This document shows positions 17,088 through 25,701 of a stretch of 64,000 bases of DNA, in pieces. Source of the DNA: CATQHS01 sp963422655 (lineage in GTDB: Bacteria > Actinomycetota > Acidimicrobiia > Acidimicrobiales > Aldehydirespiratoraceae). Below the pieces are notes generated by a model that saw only the letters and a list, made by a program, of their open reading frames with translations, was not told the DNA's origin and did not search any database. Position numbers and translations under genes: made by a program. The stretch lies in the NCBI GenBank assembly GCA_963422655.1, contig OY730440.1:310001-374000 (forward strand). Reading direction: 5' to 3'. The first letter of the stretch is position 1; each line of letters begins with the position of its first letter.

Positions 17088-19451
17088 TCAGCCGTTGGCG
17101 GCGTCGATAGCTTCCCAGACCCGGTCGGGCAGCACCGGCATGTCGATGTTGCGCACCCCGAGATGGGCCAGCGCGTCGACGACCGCGTTCACATAGGCGG
17201 CAGGGGAACCTACCGTGGCCGACTCCCCTACCCCTTTGGCCCCGATGGGATGATGGGGCGAGGGCACCGCCGTCTCCAGCAGCTCGAAACGGGGCGTCTC
17301 CCAGGCGGTGGGGATCAGGTAATCCATGAAGTTGGACCCGATGCAGTTGCCGTCGTCGTCGAAGGTGATCCACTGCATCGACGACATGGCGAATCCCTCG
17401 GTGAGCCCGCCATGGATCTGGCCCTCCACGATCATGGGATTTATACGAACCCCGCAGTCATCGAGGGCCACCATGCGGTCCACCTTCCACACCCCGGTTT
17501 CCGGATCGACCTCCACCACCACGATGTATGACCCGTAAGGATAGGTGAGGTTGGGCGGGTCGTAGTAGGTGACGTCCTCGAGGCCGTACTCCATGCCCTC
17601 GGGCAGGTTGGTGTAGGCGGCCAGAGCGACGTCCTGGATGGTCACGGCCTGATCGGGCGAGCCTTTCACGAACAGCCGGCCTGCTTCCAGCTCGATGTCC
17701 TCGGTGGCCGCCTCCAGCAGGTGAGCGGCGATGTGGCGGGCCTTGGCCGCGATCTTGCGAGCCACCACCGCAGTGGCGGCCCCACCCACCGGGGTGGAGC
17801 GCGACGCGTAGGTGCCCAGCCCGTAAGGGGTGTGGTCGGTGTCGCCGTGCTCGACCTTGATGTCGTAGGCGGGTATGCCGATCTGCTCGGCCACTATCTG
17901 GGCGAAGGTGGTCTCGTGGCCTTGGCCCTGGGTCTTGACCCCGAGCTTCAAGATGGCCTTGCCGGTGGGATGGACCCGCAGCTCGGCCGAGTCGATCATC
18001 TTCAGCCCGGCTATGTCATAGGTACGAGACGGGCCAGCTCCTACCGCTTCGGTGAAGTGGGCGATGCCGATGCCGATGAGTCGTCCCTGCTCTCGGGCCG
18101 CGGCCTGCTCGGCTCGGAGATGGTCGTAACCTGCGGCGTCGAGGGCCTTGCGCAGAGCGGTCGGGTAGTCGCCGGAGTCGTAGACGAAGCCGGTCGGTGT
18201 CTCATACGGGAACTGCTCGGGCTGGATGAAGTTCTTCAGCCGTATCTCGGCCGGGTCGATGCCCAGCTCATAGGCCGCGGTCTGCACCAGCCGCTCGATG
18301 AGGAACGAGGCTTCGGTGATGCGGAACGAGCAACGATAGGCCACCCCGCCCGGGGCCTTGTTGGTAAAGGCCCCCCGGCACTTCACGTGGGCGGCCGGGT
18401 AGTCGTAGCTGCCGGTGACCACATGGAACAACCCGGCCCGGAACTGGGTGGGCTGGGCGTCGGAGTAGAAGGCGCCCTGGTCCGACAACACCTCGGCCCG
18501 CAGACCTAGGATCCGGCCCTCGTCGGTGAGGGCCAGCTCACCCTTCATGTAGTAGTCGCGCCCGAAGCCGGTGGATATCAGGTTCCCGGTGCGGGTCTCC
18601 ACCCACTTCACCGGCTGGCCGATCAGCAGGCTCGCCGCGGTGGCCACCACGTAACCGGGATAGATCGGGACCTTGTTGCCGAAGCCACCACCGATGTCGG
18701 GGCTGATGATGCGGATGTTCTGCTCGGGGAGCCCGGCCACCATGGCGAACAGCGTTCGGTGGGCATGGGGGGCCTGCGAGGTCATCCACAAGGTGGCCTG
18801 GCCCGTCACCGAATTCACGTCGGCCACGATCCCGCACGTCTCCAACGGTGAGGGATGCGATCGGGGGTAATGAGTCTGCAGGGTCACGATCCGGTCGGCC
18901 CGGGCGAAGGCATCGTCGGTGGCGGCCTCGTCTCCGCACTCCCACTCGTAGGCCAGGTTGTCGGTCTGGCCCTCCTTCTCGTCGCGGATGAGCACAGTTC
19001 CCGGCGCCAGCGACTGCTGGGGGGTAACGATGCTGGTCAACACGTCATAGTCCACGTCCACCAGCTCGGCGGCGTCGACCGCGATATAGGGGTCGGTAGC
19101 TATGACCGCGGCCACCTCCTGGCCCTGGTAGCGGACCTTGTCGGTGGCCAGGGTGGCCTGGGTGTCGCCGGACAGTGTGGGCATCCAGGCCAGGTTGTGG
19201 GCGGCCATGAGCTCACCGGTCACCACCGCCACCACCCCGTCCACAGCCGAGGCTGCTTCGGTGTCGATGTTGTTGATTCGGGCGTGGGCCACCGGTGAGC
19301 GGACCAATGCCATGTGCAACATGGCGGGCAGGGTTATGTCGTCGAGAAACTTCCCCTGGCCTTCGATGAGTCGGGCGTCCTCGACCCGTTTGATGCTGTG
19401 ACCGATACCCCCGATCTCGGGAGGAGTCGTAAGTGTCCCAGTGGCGGTCAT
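17088..19451 (-). CDS. coxL: Aerobic carbon monoxide dehydrogenase large subunit, form I
   Basis: 787-residue Mo-Cu subunit that oxidises CO to CO2. The diagnostic form I loop AYRCSFR is at 371-377, with Cys374 matching the copper-ligating Cys of Oligotropha CoxL. Other form I stretches are KNFIQPEQFPYETPTG, TQGQGHETTFAQI and HPIGAKGVGES with the catalytic Glu. Length and ends match the family. The ATG at 19451 follows the coxS stop by 8 nt; an in-frame extension upstream is coxS DNA in another frame. Order coxM-coxS-coxL is a usual operon order. The copper loop and high similarity to known CoxL make a xanthine dehydrogenase role unlikely. Confidence 0.95.
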   Translation of the reverse strand: MTATGTLTTPPEIGGIGHSIKRVEDARLIEGQGKFLDDITLPAMLHMALVRSPVAHARINNIDTEAASAVDGVVAVVTGELMAAHNLAWMPTLSGDTQATLATDKVRYQGQEVAAVIATDPYIAVDAAELVDVDYDVLTSIVTPQQSLAPGTVLIRDEKEGQTDNLAYEWECGDEAATDDAFARADRIVTLQTHYPRSHPSPLETCGIVADVNSVTGQATLWMTSQAPHAHRTLFAMVAGLPEQNIRIISPDIGGGFGNKVPIYPGYVVATAASLLIGQPVKWVETRTGNLISTGFGRDYYMKGELALTDEGRILGLRAEVLSDQGAFYSDAQPTQFRAGLFHVVTGSYDYPAAHVKCRGAFTNKAPGGVAYRCSFRITEASFLIERLVQTAAYELGIDPAEIRLKNFIQPEQFPYETPTGFVYDSGDYPTALRKALDAAGYDHLRAEQAAAREQGRLIGIGIAHFTEAVGAGPSRTYDIAGLKMIDSAELRVHPTGKAILKLGVKTQGQGHETTFAQIVAEQIGIPAYDIKVEHGDTDHTPYGLGTYASRSTPVGGAATAVVARKIAAKARHIAAHLLEAATEDIELEAGRLFVKGSPDQAVTIQDVALAAYTNLPEGMEYGLEDVTYYDPPNLTYPYGSYIVVVEVDPETGVWKVDRMVALDDCGVRINPMIVEGQIHGGLTEGFAMSSMQWITFDDDGNCIGSNFMDYLIPTAWETPRFELLETAVPSPHHPIGAKGVGESATVGSPAAYVNAVVDALAHLGVRNIDMPVLPDRVWEAIDAANG

Positions 19452-19459
19452 TGTCGCTC

Positions 19460-19942
19460 CTAGCTGTCGGCGCCGGCCCCGGCTCTGGTGGCTGCAGCCG
19501 CGGTCTGTATGGCTTTCACGATGTTCATGTATCCGGTGCACCGGCACAGGTTTCCGGATATGGCCCAGCGGACCTCGTCGTCGGATGGGTCGGGGTTCTG
19601 CTCGATCAGAGCCGCCCCCACCAGCATCATGGCCGGGGTGCAGAAGCCGCACTGCAGGCCGTGCTCGTCGGAGAAGGCGGTCTGGACAGGATGGAGCTCA
19701 CCGTTGACCTTGAGGCCCTCGACAGTGGTGACCGAGCGGCCGTCGGCTTGGACGGCAAGCATGGTGCACGATTTGACCGGGGTGCCGTCCACCAGCACTG
19801 TACAGACCCCGCAGCTCGTGGTGTCACAGCCTATATGGGTGCCGGTCAAGCCCACCGTGGTGCGTATGTGGTCGACCAGCAACCGGCGGGGCTCGACGTC
19901 GGCAGTGTGATCGGATCCGTTGACGGTGATGGTCACTTCCAT
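19460..19942 (-). CDS. coxS: Carbon monoxide dehydrogenase small iron-sulfur subunit
   Basis: 160-residue subunit with two [2Fe-2S] clusters passing electrons from the Mo-Cu site to FAD. Plant-ferredoxin-type ligands Cys39, Cys44, Cys47, Cys59 and C-terminal ligands Cys98, Cys101, Cys133, Cys135 (QCGFC, NLCRCTGY). The ATG at 19942 has AGGAGG about 10 nt upstream and overlaps the coxM stop by 10 nt. The longer reading from 20032 is coxM DNA and not used. Confidence 0.95.
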   Translation of the reverse strand: MEVTITVNGSDHTADVEPRRLLVDHIRTTVGLTGTHIGCDTTSCGVCTVLVDGTPVKSCTMLAVQADGRSVTTVEGLKVNGELHPVQTAFSDEHGLQCGFCTPAMMLVGAALIEQNPDPSDDEVRWAISGNLCRCTGYMNIVKAIQTAAAATRAGAGADS

Positions 19943-20820
19943 GGTGTTGATCCTCCTGCGGCCTGGGCTTGGTCGGCGGCAGCAGCAGCTAAGGCGCGGC
20001 GGGTGAAGGTCCGAACCACCTGACGCTTCCATCGGGCCGTTCCCCGAACATCGCTTCGGGGATCGCAGGCAGTCGCGGCTAGCTCGGCCGCCTCGGCGAA
20101 CAGGTCCGATCCCGGCTCATTGCCGATGAGCACGGCCTCGACTTCGGTTACTTTCAGGTTGATCGGGGCCACCGAGGTCAGAGCCACGCCCGCGGCAGAG
20201 ATCCGCCCATCGCCACCGAACTCCAAGTGGGCGGCCACGGCCACGGTGGCGTAGTCGCCGACCTTGCGCTCCAGCTTCTGGTAGGACCCGCCGGAGCGGC
20301 CCGACGGTACCGGGATGCTGACTCCGGTGACCATCTCGTCTTCGGCCAGCGAGTTGGTGAACATGTCCTGAACGAAGTCGGAGATCGGTATCGTCCGTTC
20401 CCCGCCGAGACCCTGGACCACCACATCGGCTCCGGTAGCCAGCAGAACCGAGTTCCAGTCCCCTTCAGGGTCGCAGTGGGCCACCGAGCCGCACAGGGTG
20501 CCGAGGTTGCGGACCAACGGATCCGAGATCCACGGCGCAGCCGAGGCGATGGCCCCGACGGTGGCGTCGGAAGTGGCGATGTCGGCGTGGCGCACCAGCG
20601 CACCTACATGGAGATGGCCGTTGCGGCGCTCGATGTCAGCCACGCCGTTGATGCGGTTGATGTCGATCAGCTTGGAGGGAACGGCCAGCCTCAGCTTCAT
20701 CATGGGCAGCAGGCTCTGCCCTCCGGCCAAGAACCGGGTGTCCTCACCCCCCTGCGCCTTGGCGGCCACAGCCTCCTCGACGGAGGTGGCTGTGACGTAA
20801 TCGAACCGGGATGGCAACAT
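19933..20820 (-). CDS. coxM: Carbon monoxide dehydrogenase medium FAD subunit
   Basis: 295-residue FAD-binding subunit. The first FAD motif AGGQSLLP is at 32-39; the second appears as NLGTLCGSVAHCDPEGD in place of the common TIGGN form. The C-terminal half carries KLERKVGDYATVAVA as in CoxM proteins. The ATG at 20820 is preceded by a strong AGGAGGGAGG-like ribosome site. It is first in the cox operon; a block of 14-bp tandem repeats lies 66 bp upstream of the start. CoxD, CoxE and CoxG are not in the window. Confidence 0.92.
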   Translation of the reverse strand: MLPSRFDYVTATSVEEAVAAKAQGGEDTRFLAGGQSLLPMMKLRLAVPSKLIDINRINGVADIERRNGHLHVGALVRHADIATSDATVGAIASAAPWISDPLVRNLGTLCGSVAHCDPEGDWNSVLLATGADVVVQGLGGERTIPISDFVQDMFTNSLAEDEMVTGVSIPVPSGRSGGSYQKLERKVGDYATVAVAAHLEFGGDGRISAAGVALTSVAPINLKVTEVEAVLIGNEPGSDLFAEAAELAATACDPRSDVRGTARWKRQVVRTFTRRALAAAAADQAQAAGGSTPWK

Positions 20821-20886
20821 GGCTCCTCCCTCCTTGATAGCCGTGTCCTCGATGATCGGATCCGCCCAGCGGGTAGATCAACGAAG

Positions 20887-20942
20887 CCCAGGTTAGTCAG
20901 CCCAGGCTAGTCAGCCCAGGCTAGTCAGCCCAGGCTAGTCAG
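20887..20942. repeat. Four 14-bp tandem repeats upstream of coxM
   Basis: Four consecutive CCCAGGCTAGTCAG units (first has one mismatch, GGTTAG) at 20887, 20901, 20915 and 20929. They lie in the cox promoter region, between coxM and the hemolysin III gene, and could be a regulator-binding array or a neutral minisatellite. Confidence 0.9.
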
Positions 20943-20955
20943 CATTGTGAACGGT

Positions 20956-20977
20956 GCCCGTGGGCCGGGCCATGGGT
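20956..20977 (-). terminator. Hairpin after the hemolysin III gene
   Basis: GCCCGTGG and CCATGGGT can form an 8-bp stem with two G-U pairs around a 6-nt loop, 30 nt downstream of the hemolysin III stop on the minus strand. No U-tract follows, so it is only a possible terminator separating that gene from coxM. Confidence 0.3.
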
Positions 20978-21006
20978 CAGCCGACAGGGTTCGGCTCGGG
21001 CCGTAC

Positions 21007-21672
21007 TCAACGGACCAGGGAAGCGACGGCGCCAAAGTGCAGAGCCGCGGCCACCACGGTGAAGAGGTGCCAGACCTCGTGGTGGCCGAAGCGACCCGGC
21101 CACGGTTCGGGCCGCCGCCGCCATAGGACGATCATCCCGACCGAATAGGCGAACCCGCCAGCCAGGATCATGCAGAGCTGGACGGTACTGAGGTGACGGA
21201 CCAGGACCGGCAAGGCAACGACAGACACCCAGCCCATAGCCGGGTACATCGCGTAGCCGGTCACCTGCAGCCGGCCGAAGGCCGCCAGTTTGAATCCCAC
21301 CCCGACCGCGGCCGCGCCGGCCACGACCGAGAGCAGAGGGATGCCCCATCCCAGCGGCAGAGCCACCAGGCAGACAGGAACGTAGGTGCCGGCGATGAGC
21401 GCGTAGATGGCTGAGTGGTCGAGGCGGCGCAGGACGGCGCTGGCGGAGTGGGCCGGCCCGAGCCGGTGGTAGATGGCGGAGGTACCGAACATGGCCACCA
21501 ACGTGACCGCGTATACGAAGGCGGCCAGCCGGGTCCGGCCCGGGTCCGTGCCCGCCACCAGCCACACTGCGGCCGGCACAGCCAGGAAGAAAGCCCACAG
21601 ATGGATTCGACCCCGCCAGGTGGGTCGCTCGTCGGCGGTCGCGAGCCGATGACCGACCCGATGACTGAGCAC
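21007..21672 (-). CDS. Hemolysin III / PAQR-family membrane protein
   Basis: 221-residue seven-helix membrane protein. Family motifs: FGTSAIYHRL, RLDHSAIYALIAGTYVP and the C-terminal GHHEVWHLF with metal-binding His residues. Bacterial homologues (YqfA, TrhA) are implicated in membrane energy or lipid homeostasis, and 'hemolysin' is historical. The GTG at 21672 is the only plausible start and has no Shine-Dalgarno; a TACAGT box exactly 6 nt upstream suggests a leaderless mRNA. It is divergent from the MFS gene. Confidence 0.9.
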   Translation of the reverse strand: MLSHRVGHRLATADERPTWRGRIHLWAFFLAVPAAVWLVAGTDPGRTRLAAFVYAVTLVAMFGTSAIYHRLGPAHSASAVLRRLDHSAIYALIAGTYVPVCLVALPLGWGIPLLSVVAGAAAVGVGFKLAAFGRLQVTGYAMYPAMGWVSVVALPVLVRHLSTVQLCMILAGGFAYSVGMIVLWRRRPEPWPGRFGHHEVWHLFTVVAAALHFGAVASLVR

Positions 21673-21678
21673 GATGGC

Positions 21679-21688
21679 ACTGTACGGT
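21679..21688. promoter_or_regulatory. Overlapping divergent -10 boxes for two leaderless genes
   Basis: On the minus strand TACAGT (complement of 21679-21684) is followed by 6 nt and the GTG of the hemolysin III gene (21672). On the plus strand TACGGT (21683-21688) is followed by 6 nt and an in-frame GTG of the MFS gene (21695). The two hexamers share two bases. Confidence 0.45.
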
Positions 21689-21694
21689 CCATCG

Positions 21695-22933
21695 GTGGCC
21701 GCGAAGACCCCGACCGGAGAGCTCAGCGGAAGATTCGACGCATTACAGGTTGCGCTCTATCGGAAGCTGTTCTTCGGAGGTCTGTTCACGTTCCTGACCA
21801 TGCAGATGGCGGGTGTCTCCAGGGCATTGCTGGCTTTCGAGCTGACCGAAACCAGTACCGGGCTCGGGGGCGTGATGTTTGCTTTCGGTCTGGCCAGCAT
21901 CTTCGCCATCCCCGTCGGCGGGGTGCTGGCCGACCGCTTTGCCAAGCGCCAGATCCTGCTGGTGGCCGGTGCGATGCAGACGTTCACCCCGCTGGCTCTG
22001 GGTGTGGTCGTGGCGACCGGTGTCGAAAACTATTGGATGCTGCTGGTGGCCAGTCTCGTCCAAGGGGCCATGATCTCGATCCTGGCCCCGTCCCGGCTGG
22101 CATTCATGGCCGAGGTGGTCGATCGCCACAACATCACCAACGCCATCTTCTTGTCGATGGCCACGGTCCAACTGACCCGGGTGTTCGGCCCGGCTTTGGC
22201 CGGATGGTTGATCAGTACGGCCCTGTTCGGGTTGGCTGGAGCATTCTTCGTCTCTGCGGTTTTGGGCGCTCTCAGCTTGGTGTTCATCCGGGGATTACCG
22301 CCGGGGGCTCGATCGGTGGTATCGGGCCGCAGCCCGCTGGGCGACATAACCGACGGGATCGGTTTCGTCCGATCCCGTCCCGCCATCGTGCATCTTCTTC
22401 TCGTTTCCTTCACAGTGGTGCTCATCGGGTTTCCTCAGCAGACATTCCTGCCCGTCATCGCCGACATCTACGAGACGGGAGCGTTGGGTTTCGGGTTTCT
22501 CAACACGGCTGCGGCTATCGGTGCCGTCGTCGTTTCGATCACCTTCGCCAATGTGGCCCGTTCCAAGCTGTGGAGGTACCAGTTCCGCAGCGCCCTGGTA
22601 TTTGGGATCGCTCTGATCCTGTTCGCGTCGATGCCCGTTTTCGGCTTGGTGCTGGCCATGTCGGTGCTCGTGGGCGCGTCGTCGAGTGCCTTCCAAGCTC
22701 TGAGCAACTCGTTGGTGCTCACGCTGGCTCCGGTGGAATACCACGGGCGTGTACAGAGCTTGCTGATGCTCAGCTACACCGGATTCGCCATCGCTTCGTT
22801 ACCGATGGGGGTCATAGCCGACCGGGTCGGGGTCCGTCTCACCATTGCCGTTCTGGGAGCGGTGATCGTCGTGACCGCCGCCGTCTCCCGGATCGTCGAG
22901 CCCCGCACCCGACGGCGAGAAACAACACTGTAG
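21695..22933 (+). CDS. MFS transporter
   Basis: 412-residue (419 if started at ATG 21674) major facilitator with about 12 hydrophobic helices. The loop 2-3 motif GGVLADRFAKRQ is present and repeated in weaker form after helix 8 (GVIADRVGVR). It resembles the MFS_3/enterobactin-exporter-like group; the substrate is not evident. The ATG at 21674 has neither a Shine-Dalgarno nor a -10 box, whereas GTG 21695 fits a leaderless start, so the shorter form is preferred. It is followed by a SnoaL-like gene 112 nt downstream. Confidence 0.85.
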   Translation: MAAKTPTGELSGRFDALQVALYRKLFFGGLFTFLTMQMAGVSRALLAFELTETSTGLGGVMFAFGLASIFAIPVGGVLADRFAKRQILLVAGAMQTFTPLALGVVVATGVENYWMLLVASLVQGAMISILAPSRLAFMAEVVDRHNITNAIFLSMATVQLTRVFGPALAGWLISTALFGLAGAFFVSAVLGALSLVFIRGLPPGARSVVSGRSPLGDITDGIGFVRSRPAIVHLLLVSFTVVLIGFPQQTFLPVIADIYETGALGFGFLNTAAAIGAVVVSITFANVARSKLWRYQFRSALVFGIALILFASMPVFGLVLAMSVLVGASSSAFQALSNSLVLTLAPVEYHGRVQSLLMLSYTGFAIASLPMGVIADRVGVRLTIAVLGAVIVVTAAVSRIVEPRTRRRETTL

Positions 22934-23045
22934 TGCCCCGGTCGACGACGACCGAGACATGGACCGCAGGACCAAGTCGAGGACCGAACGAACAACGATA
23001 GTCATCGATAGTCATCAAGACGATGACAGAATCCGAGGAGGCACC

Positions 23046-23420
23046 ATGGCCGCTGGCACCGAGGCCATCATTCGCAGCTACTGGGAACGAGTCTGGCTCG
23101 ACCGTGACCTCGACCGTCTCGACGAGCTGGTAACCGATCCATCGACCCGCCACACCGCCGAGGGGACCCGGACCTATACGCTGCCCGAGCTCAAGATTCG
23201 GATCGCCGCCATCGGTGAGATGATCCGGGGCACCGAGATGAGCCTGGATGCGGTGACCACCCACGGCGAGATGGCATGGGCCCGCTTGACGTTGCGGGGC
23301 GTAAGCCTGGCCACCATGGTGCCCATCACAGTCACCTGGATGGCGCAATACCGCATCATCGGCGGCCGGATGGCCGAGACTTGGGCCCTGCACCAAGTCG
23401 ACTTGGACTGGACCGAATGA
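23046..23420 (+). CDS. SnoaL/NTF2-like small protein
   Basis: 124-residue single-domain protein of the SnoaL-like NTF2 fold, a family of cyclases, isomerases and ligand-binding proteins. Typical pattern: YWERVWLDRDLDRLDELV at the start, a central IGEMIRGTEMSLD and C-terminal ITVTWMAQYRI. The ATG at 23046 has a GAGGAGG ribosome site; the longer reading from 22959 is rejected. Ligand unknown. Confidence 0.8.
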   Translation: MAAGTEAIIRSYWERVWLDRDLDRLDELVTDPSTRHTAEGTRTYTLPELKIRIAAIGEMIRGTEMSLDAVTTHGEMAWARLTLRGVSLATMVPITVTWMAQYRIIGGRMAETWALHQVDLDWTE

Positions 23421-23447
23421 CAGGTGGTGCGTCAGATTATCGCGTGA

Positions 23448-23614
23448 TGGCCCGTCGGCAACGTCCCCGGTAGCGACGTCGAAAAGGCGATCAATGGCGT
23501 CAAAGAGGATGTCAATCGTGTCAAAAAGGCAAAGTCGACGAAGTGGGCGCCAGCGTCGCGGCGCTGAGGGAGCGAACCTCCAACATCGAGGGACGCCCGT
23601 CGTCACCGGCTCGC
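23448..23614 (+). pseudogene. Possible remnant of a coiled-coil gene
   Basis: The 194 bp between the SnoaL-like gene and the convergent acyltransferase has no intact gene. Frame +3 (from 23448) gives DVEKAINGVKEDVNRVKK, then a one-base shift at about 23528 continues as KVDEVGASVAALRERTSNIEG. This heptad-like text looks like the end of a decayed coiled-coil protein. No start is visible. Confidence 0.3.
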
Positions 23615-25690
23615 TCATCGAGTCGTCGCAACCCGCAGATCGAGCAGGGCCGGGCCGAGTACCTCGGCGGCAAAGATCTCGGAACGGTCGAAGTCGATGT
23701 GTGAGCCGTCGGAGCGGCCGTAACGGCCTTCGTATCCGGATGCGTCGAGCACCGCGGCGATCTCGATCAACCCGGGGGCAAGTTCGCCGTCGGTGATTTG
23801 CGACTCCGCCACCAATTCTGCCACCAGGGTCCGCACCAGTCTGTTATAGGTCTGGGCCCGGGCCTCTTGCGTAGGAGGCGGCGCCGGGCCGAGGTCGTCA
23901 CGTCGCGGCAACCAGCGCGGTGCTGTGGTGAACACCACTCGGACCCCCGACGCCCGCGCTGTCGCAACCAGATCTCGGTAGGCGTCGACGAGATCGTCGG
24001 CGAGATCGTCGTCCAGAATGGAAGCCCACGAGCCGTCGGGGCGCTGGTGATCGACCAGCGTCATGGCATGGTCCACCACCAGCACGAAGGAGGATCCCGG
24101 TTCGATGTAGGAGTATCGGCAGGGCTCGTCTCGTTCCACCAGATGCCGGGGATCGGCGTCGTCACCGGTTCGTACCACCCGCCATTGCCGGCCGGCGGTC
24201 ATGACCGGTGAGCAGGCATTGAGGGCCCGGTCCACGACGGCTATCACCCGGGTGGCGTCAGCCCAGCGGCGAAGGCCGTCGGCGAGATGTATACCAGTGG
24301 AGTCGCCGATCACGGTCACGATCGGTGCCGGGACCGACCCCTCCCGCCCCGGCATCGACACAGCCGACGGCGGTTCCGGGGTCCGGGACGTCCCGGTCGG
24401 CCCCGGCGACAGGGTGGACCCGGTGGTAGCGCCGGTTGCTGGCACCGACGGACTCGTCATCCATGTCGGCAATTCGGTGACACCGGCTGCTCGCTCGCCC
24501 GCGCCCCGGACCGGTGAGGAGGCGGTAGCCACCGCGGCCGTTATGGCTGCCACGGTGAATGCGGACGCCGCCAGCACCCCCACGAGCTGGTGACCCGTTC
24601 GGCGCCGGACCGGCATCTCCAACACCCGGTAGGACAACTCAGCCAGAACCACGGTGACGACGATCACTGTGACCGCATTCCAGTTGGCAAGCTCTGCCAA
24701 CGGCCAGTGGAAGAGGTAGATAGCGTAGGAACGGGTACCGAGCCAGCGCATCGGTGCCAGCGACAGCAGCGGCGCCAACGGCCCACCCGGTAGCGCCGCG
24801 GCCACCAGCACCACCCAGCAAAGGGACATGAGCGCGGGAGCGCCCCGAAACACGGCGTCGTGGGTGGGATGGAGTCGGGCTACCGCCAATTCGGTGACGG
24901 CAAGAGCCAGGACGACTACCGCCAACGAGCCGACCCTCGTGCCGCGAGAAGCATCCGGTGCCCAACCGATGAGACGCCGAACTGTTGCCGACCGAACGGC
25001 GCCGAGAGCCAGGCCAGCGCCTGCGGCGATCTCCAGGGCTCGGACCGGAGTGGCCACGTAGGCGTCGGGCGATCCCCACCACAACGCCACACCGCCGAGC
25101 CCGGCGACCACCATGGCCGTCACCACCGGCCCGGGCCGGCGGACCAAAGTCACTGCGACGGGAACCAAAACATAAAACTGTTCCTCGATCGCCAGCGACC
25201 AGAAGTGTTCCAGCGGCGACGAGGTGGCTTCGAAGATGGCGGCGTAGCCGCCCGGGTCGGTGGCGGCTCGCCAGTTGAAAACGTTCAGCACCGCCGCCAG
25301 CCCGTCCAGTCCGACGGTGCGCAGAGGCTGCTCGGTCATGAGCGCAGTGAGCGCCACGGCCCCCGAGATCGTTACCAGCGCGGCCGGCATCAGGCGGCGA
25401 ACCCGTCGGGCCATGAAACGTCCGAGGCGCAGCCGGCCGGTGGCAGATACCTCGGCGTCGATCAGGCCGAGGATCAGGTATCCCGACAGCGTGAAGAACA
25501 GGCCGACGCCGAGCCATCCACCCCTCACCACCCCGGGCCACAGGTGGAAGGCCACCACCCATGCCACAGCCACACCACGAAGCCCGTCGAGACCCTGATG
25601 ACGAGCGCCTACGACTGCAGTGGCATCGTCGGCAGCGGTACGGCGACCGGCACCGGAGATGTCGACAGGAGGATGACCGACAACCGTCAT
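23615..25690 (-). CDS. Membrane acyltransferase (OafA/acyltransferase 3) with SGNH-type C-terminal domain
   Basis: 691 residues. The N-terminal acyltransferase-3 domain (about 30-390) has LDGLRGVAVAWVVAFHLWP, GLFFTLSGYLILGLI, RLMPAALV and EHFWSLAIEEQFY, with 10 or more membrane helices. A Pro/Thr/Ser-rich linker leads to a C-terminal SGNH-like domain starting VTVIGDSTGIHLADG. Such proteins O-acetylate cell-surface glycans. The ATG at 25690 follows the PD40 gene stop by 11 nt, suggesting one operon. Confidence 0.9.
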   Translation of the reverse strand: MTVVGHPPVDISGAGRRTAADDATAVVGARHQGLDGLRGVAVAWVVAFHLWPGVVRGGWLGVGLFFTLSGYLILGLIDAEVSATGRLRLGRFMARRVRRLMPAALVTISGAVALTALMTEQPLRTVGLDGLAAVLNVFNWRAATDPGGYAAIFEATSSPLEHFWSLAIEEQFYVLVPVAVTLVRRPGPVVTAMVVAGLGGVALWWGSPDAYVATPVRALEIAAGAGLALGAVRSATVRRLIGWAPDASRGTRVGSLAVVVLALAVTELAVARLHPTHDAVFRGAPALMSLCWVVLVAAALPGGPLAPLLSLAPMRWLGTRSYAIYLFHWPLAELANWNAVTVIVVTVVLAELSYRVLEMPVRRRTGHQLVGVLAASAFTVAAITAAVATASSPVRGAGERAAGVTELPTWMTSPSVPATGATTGSTLSPGPTGTSRTPEPPSAVSMPGREGSVPAPIVTVIGDSTGIHLADGLRRWADATRVIAVVDRALNACSPVMTAGRQWRVVRTGDDADPRHLVERDEPCRYSYIEPGSSFVLVVDHAMTLVDHQRPDGSWASILDDDLADDLVDAYRDLVATARASGVRVVFTTAPRWLPRRDDLGPAPPPTQEARAQTYNRLVRTLVAELVAESQITDGELAPGLIEIAAVLDASGYEGRYGRSDGSHIDFDRSEIFAAEVLGPALLDLRVATTR

Positions 25691-25701
25691 GGGCCTACCG
25701 G

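Noticed and set aside
17088..19451. coxL as a xanthine dehydrogenase or form II enzyme
   Set aside because: The loop AYRCSFR is the form I signature; form II carries AYRGAGR, and the purine hydroxylase in this window has AFRGFG.
20887..20942. CRISPR array
   Set aside because: Units are 14 bp and directly adjacent with no spacers, and no cas gene is near.
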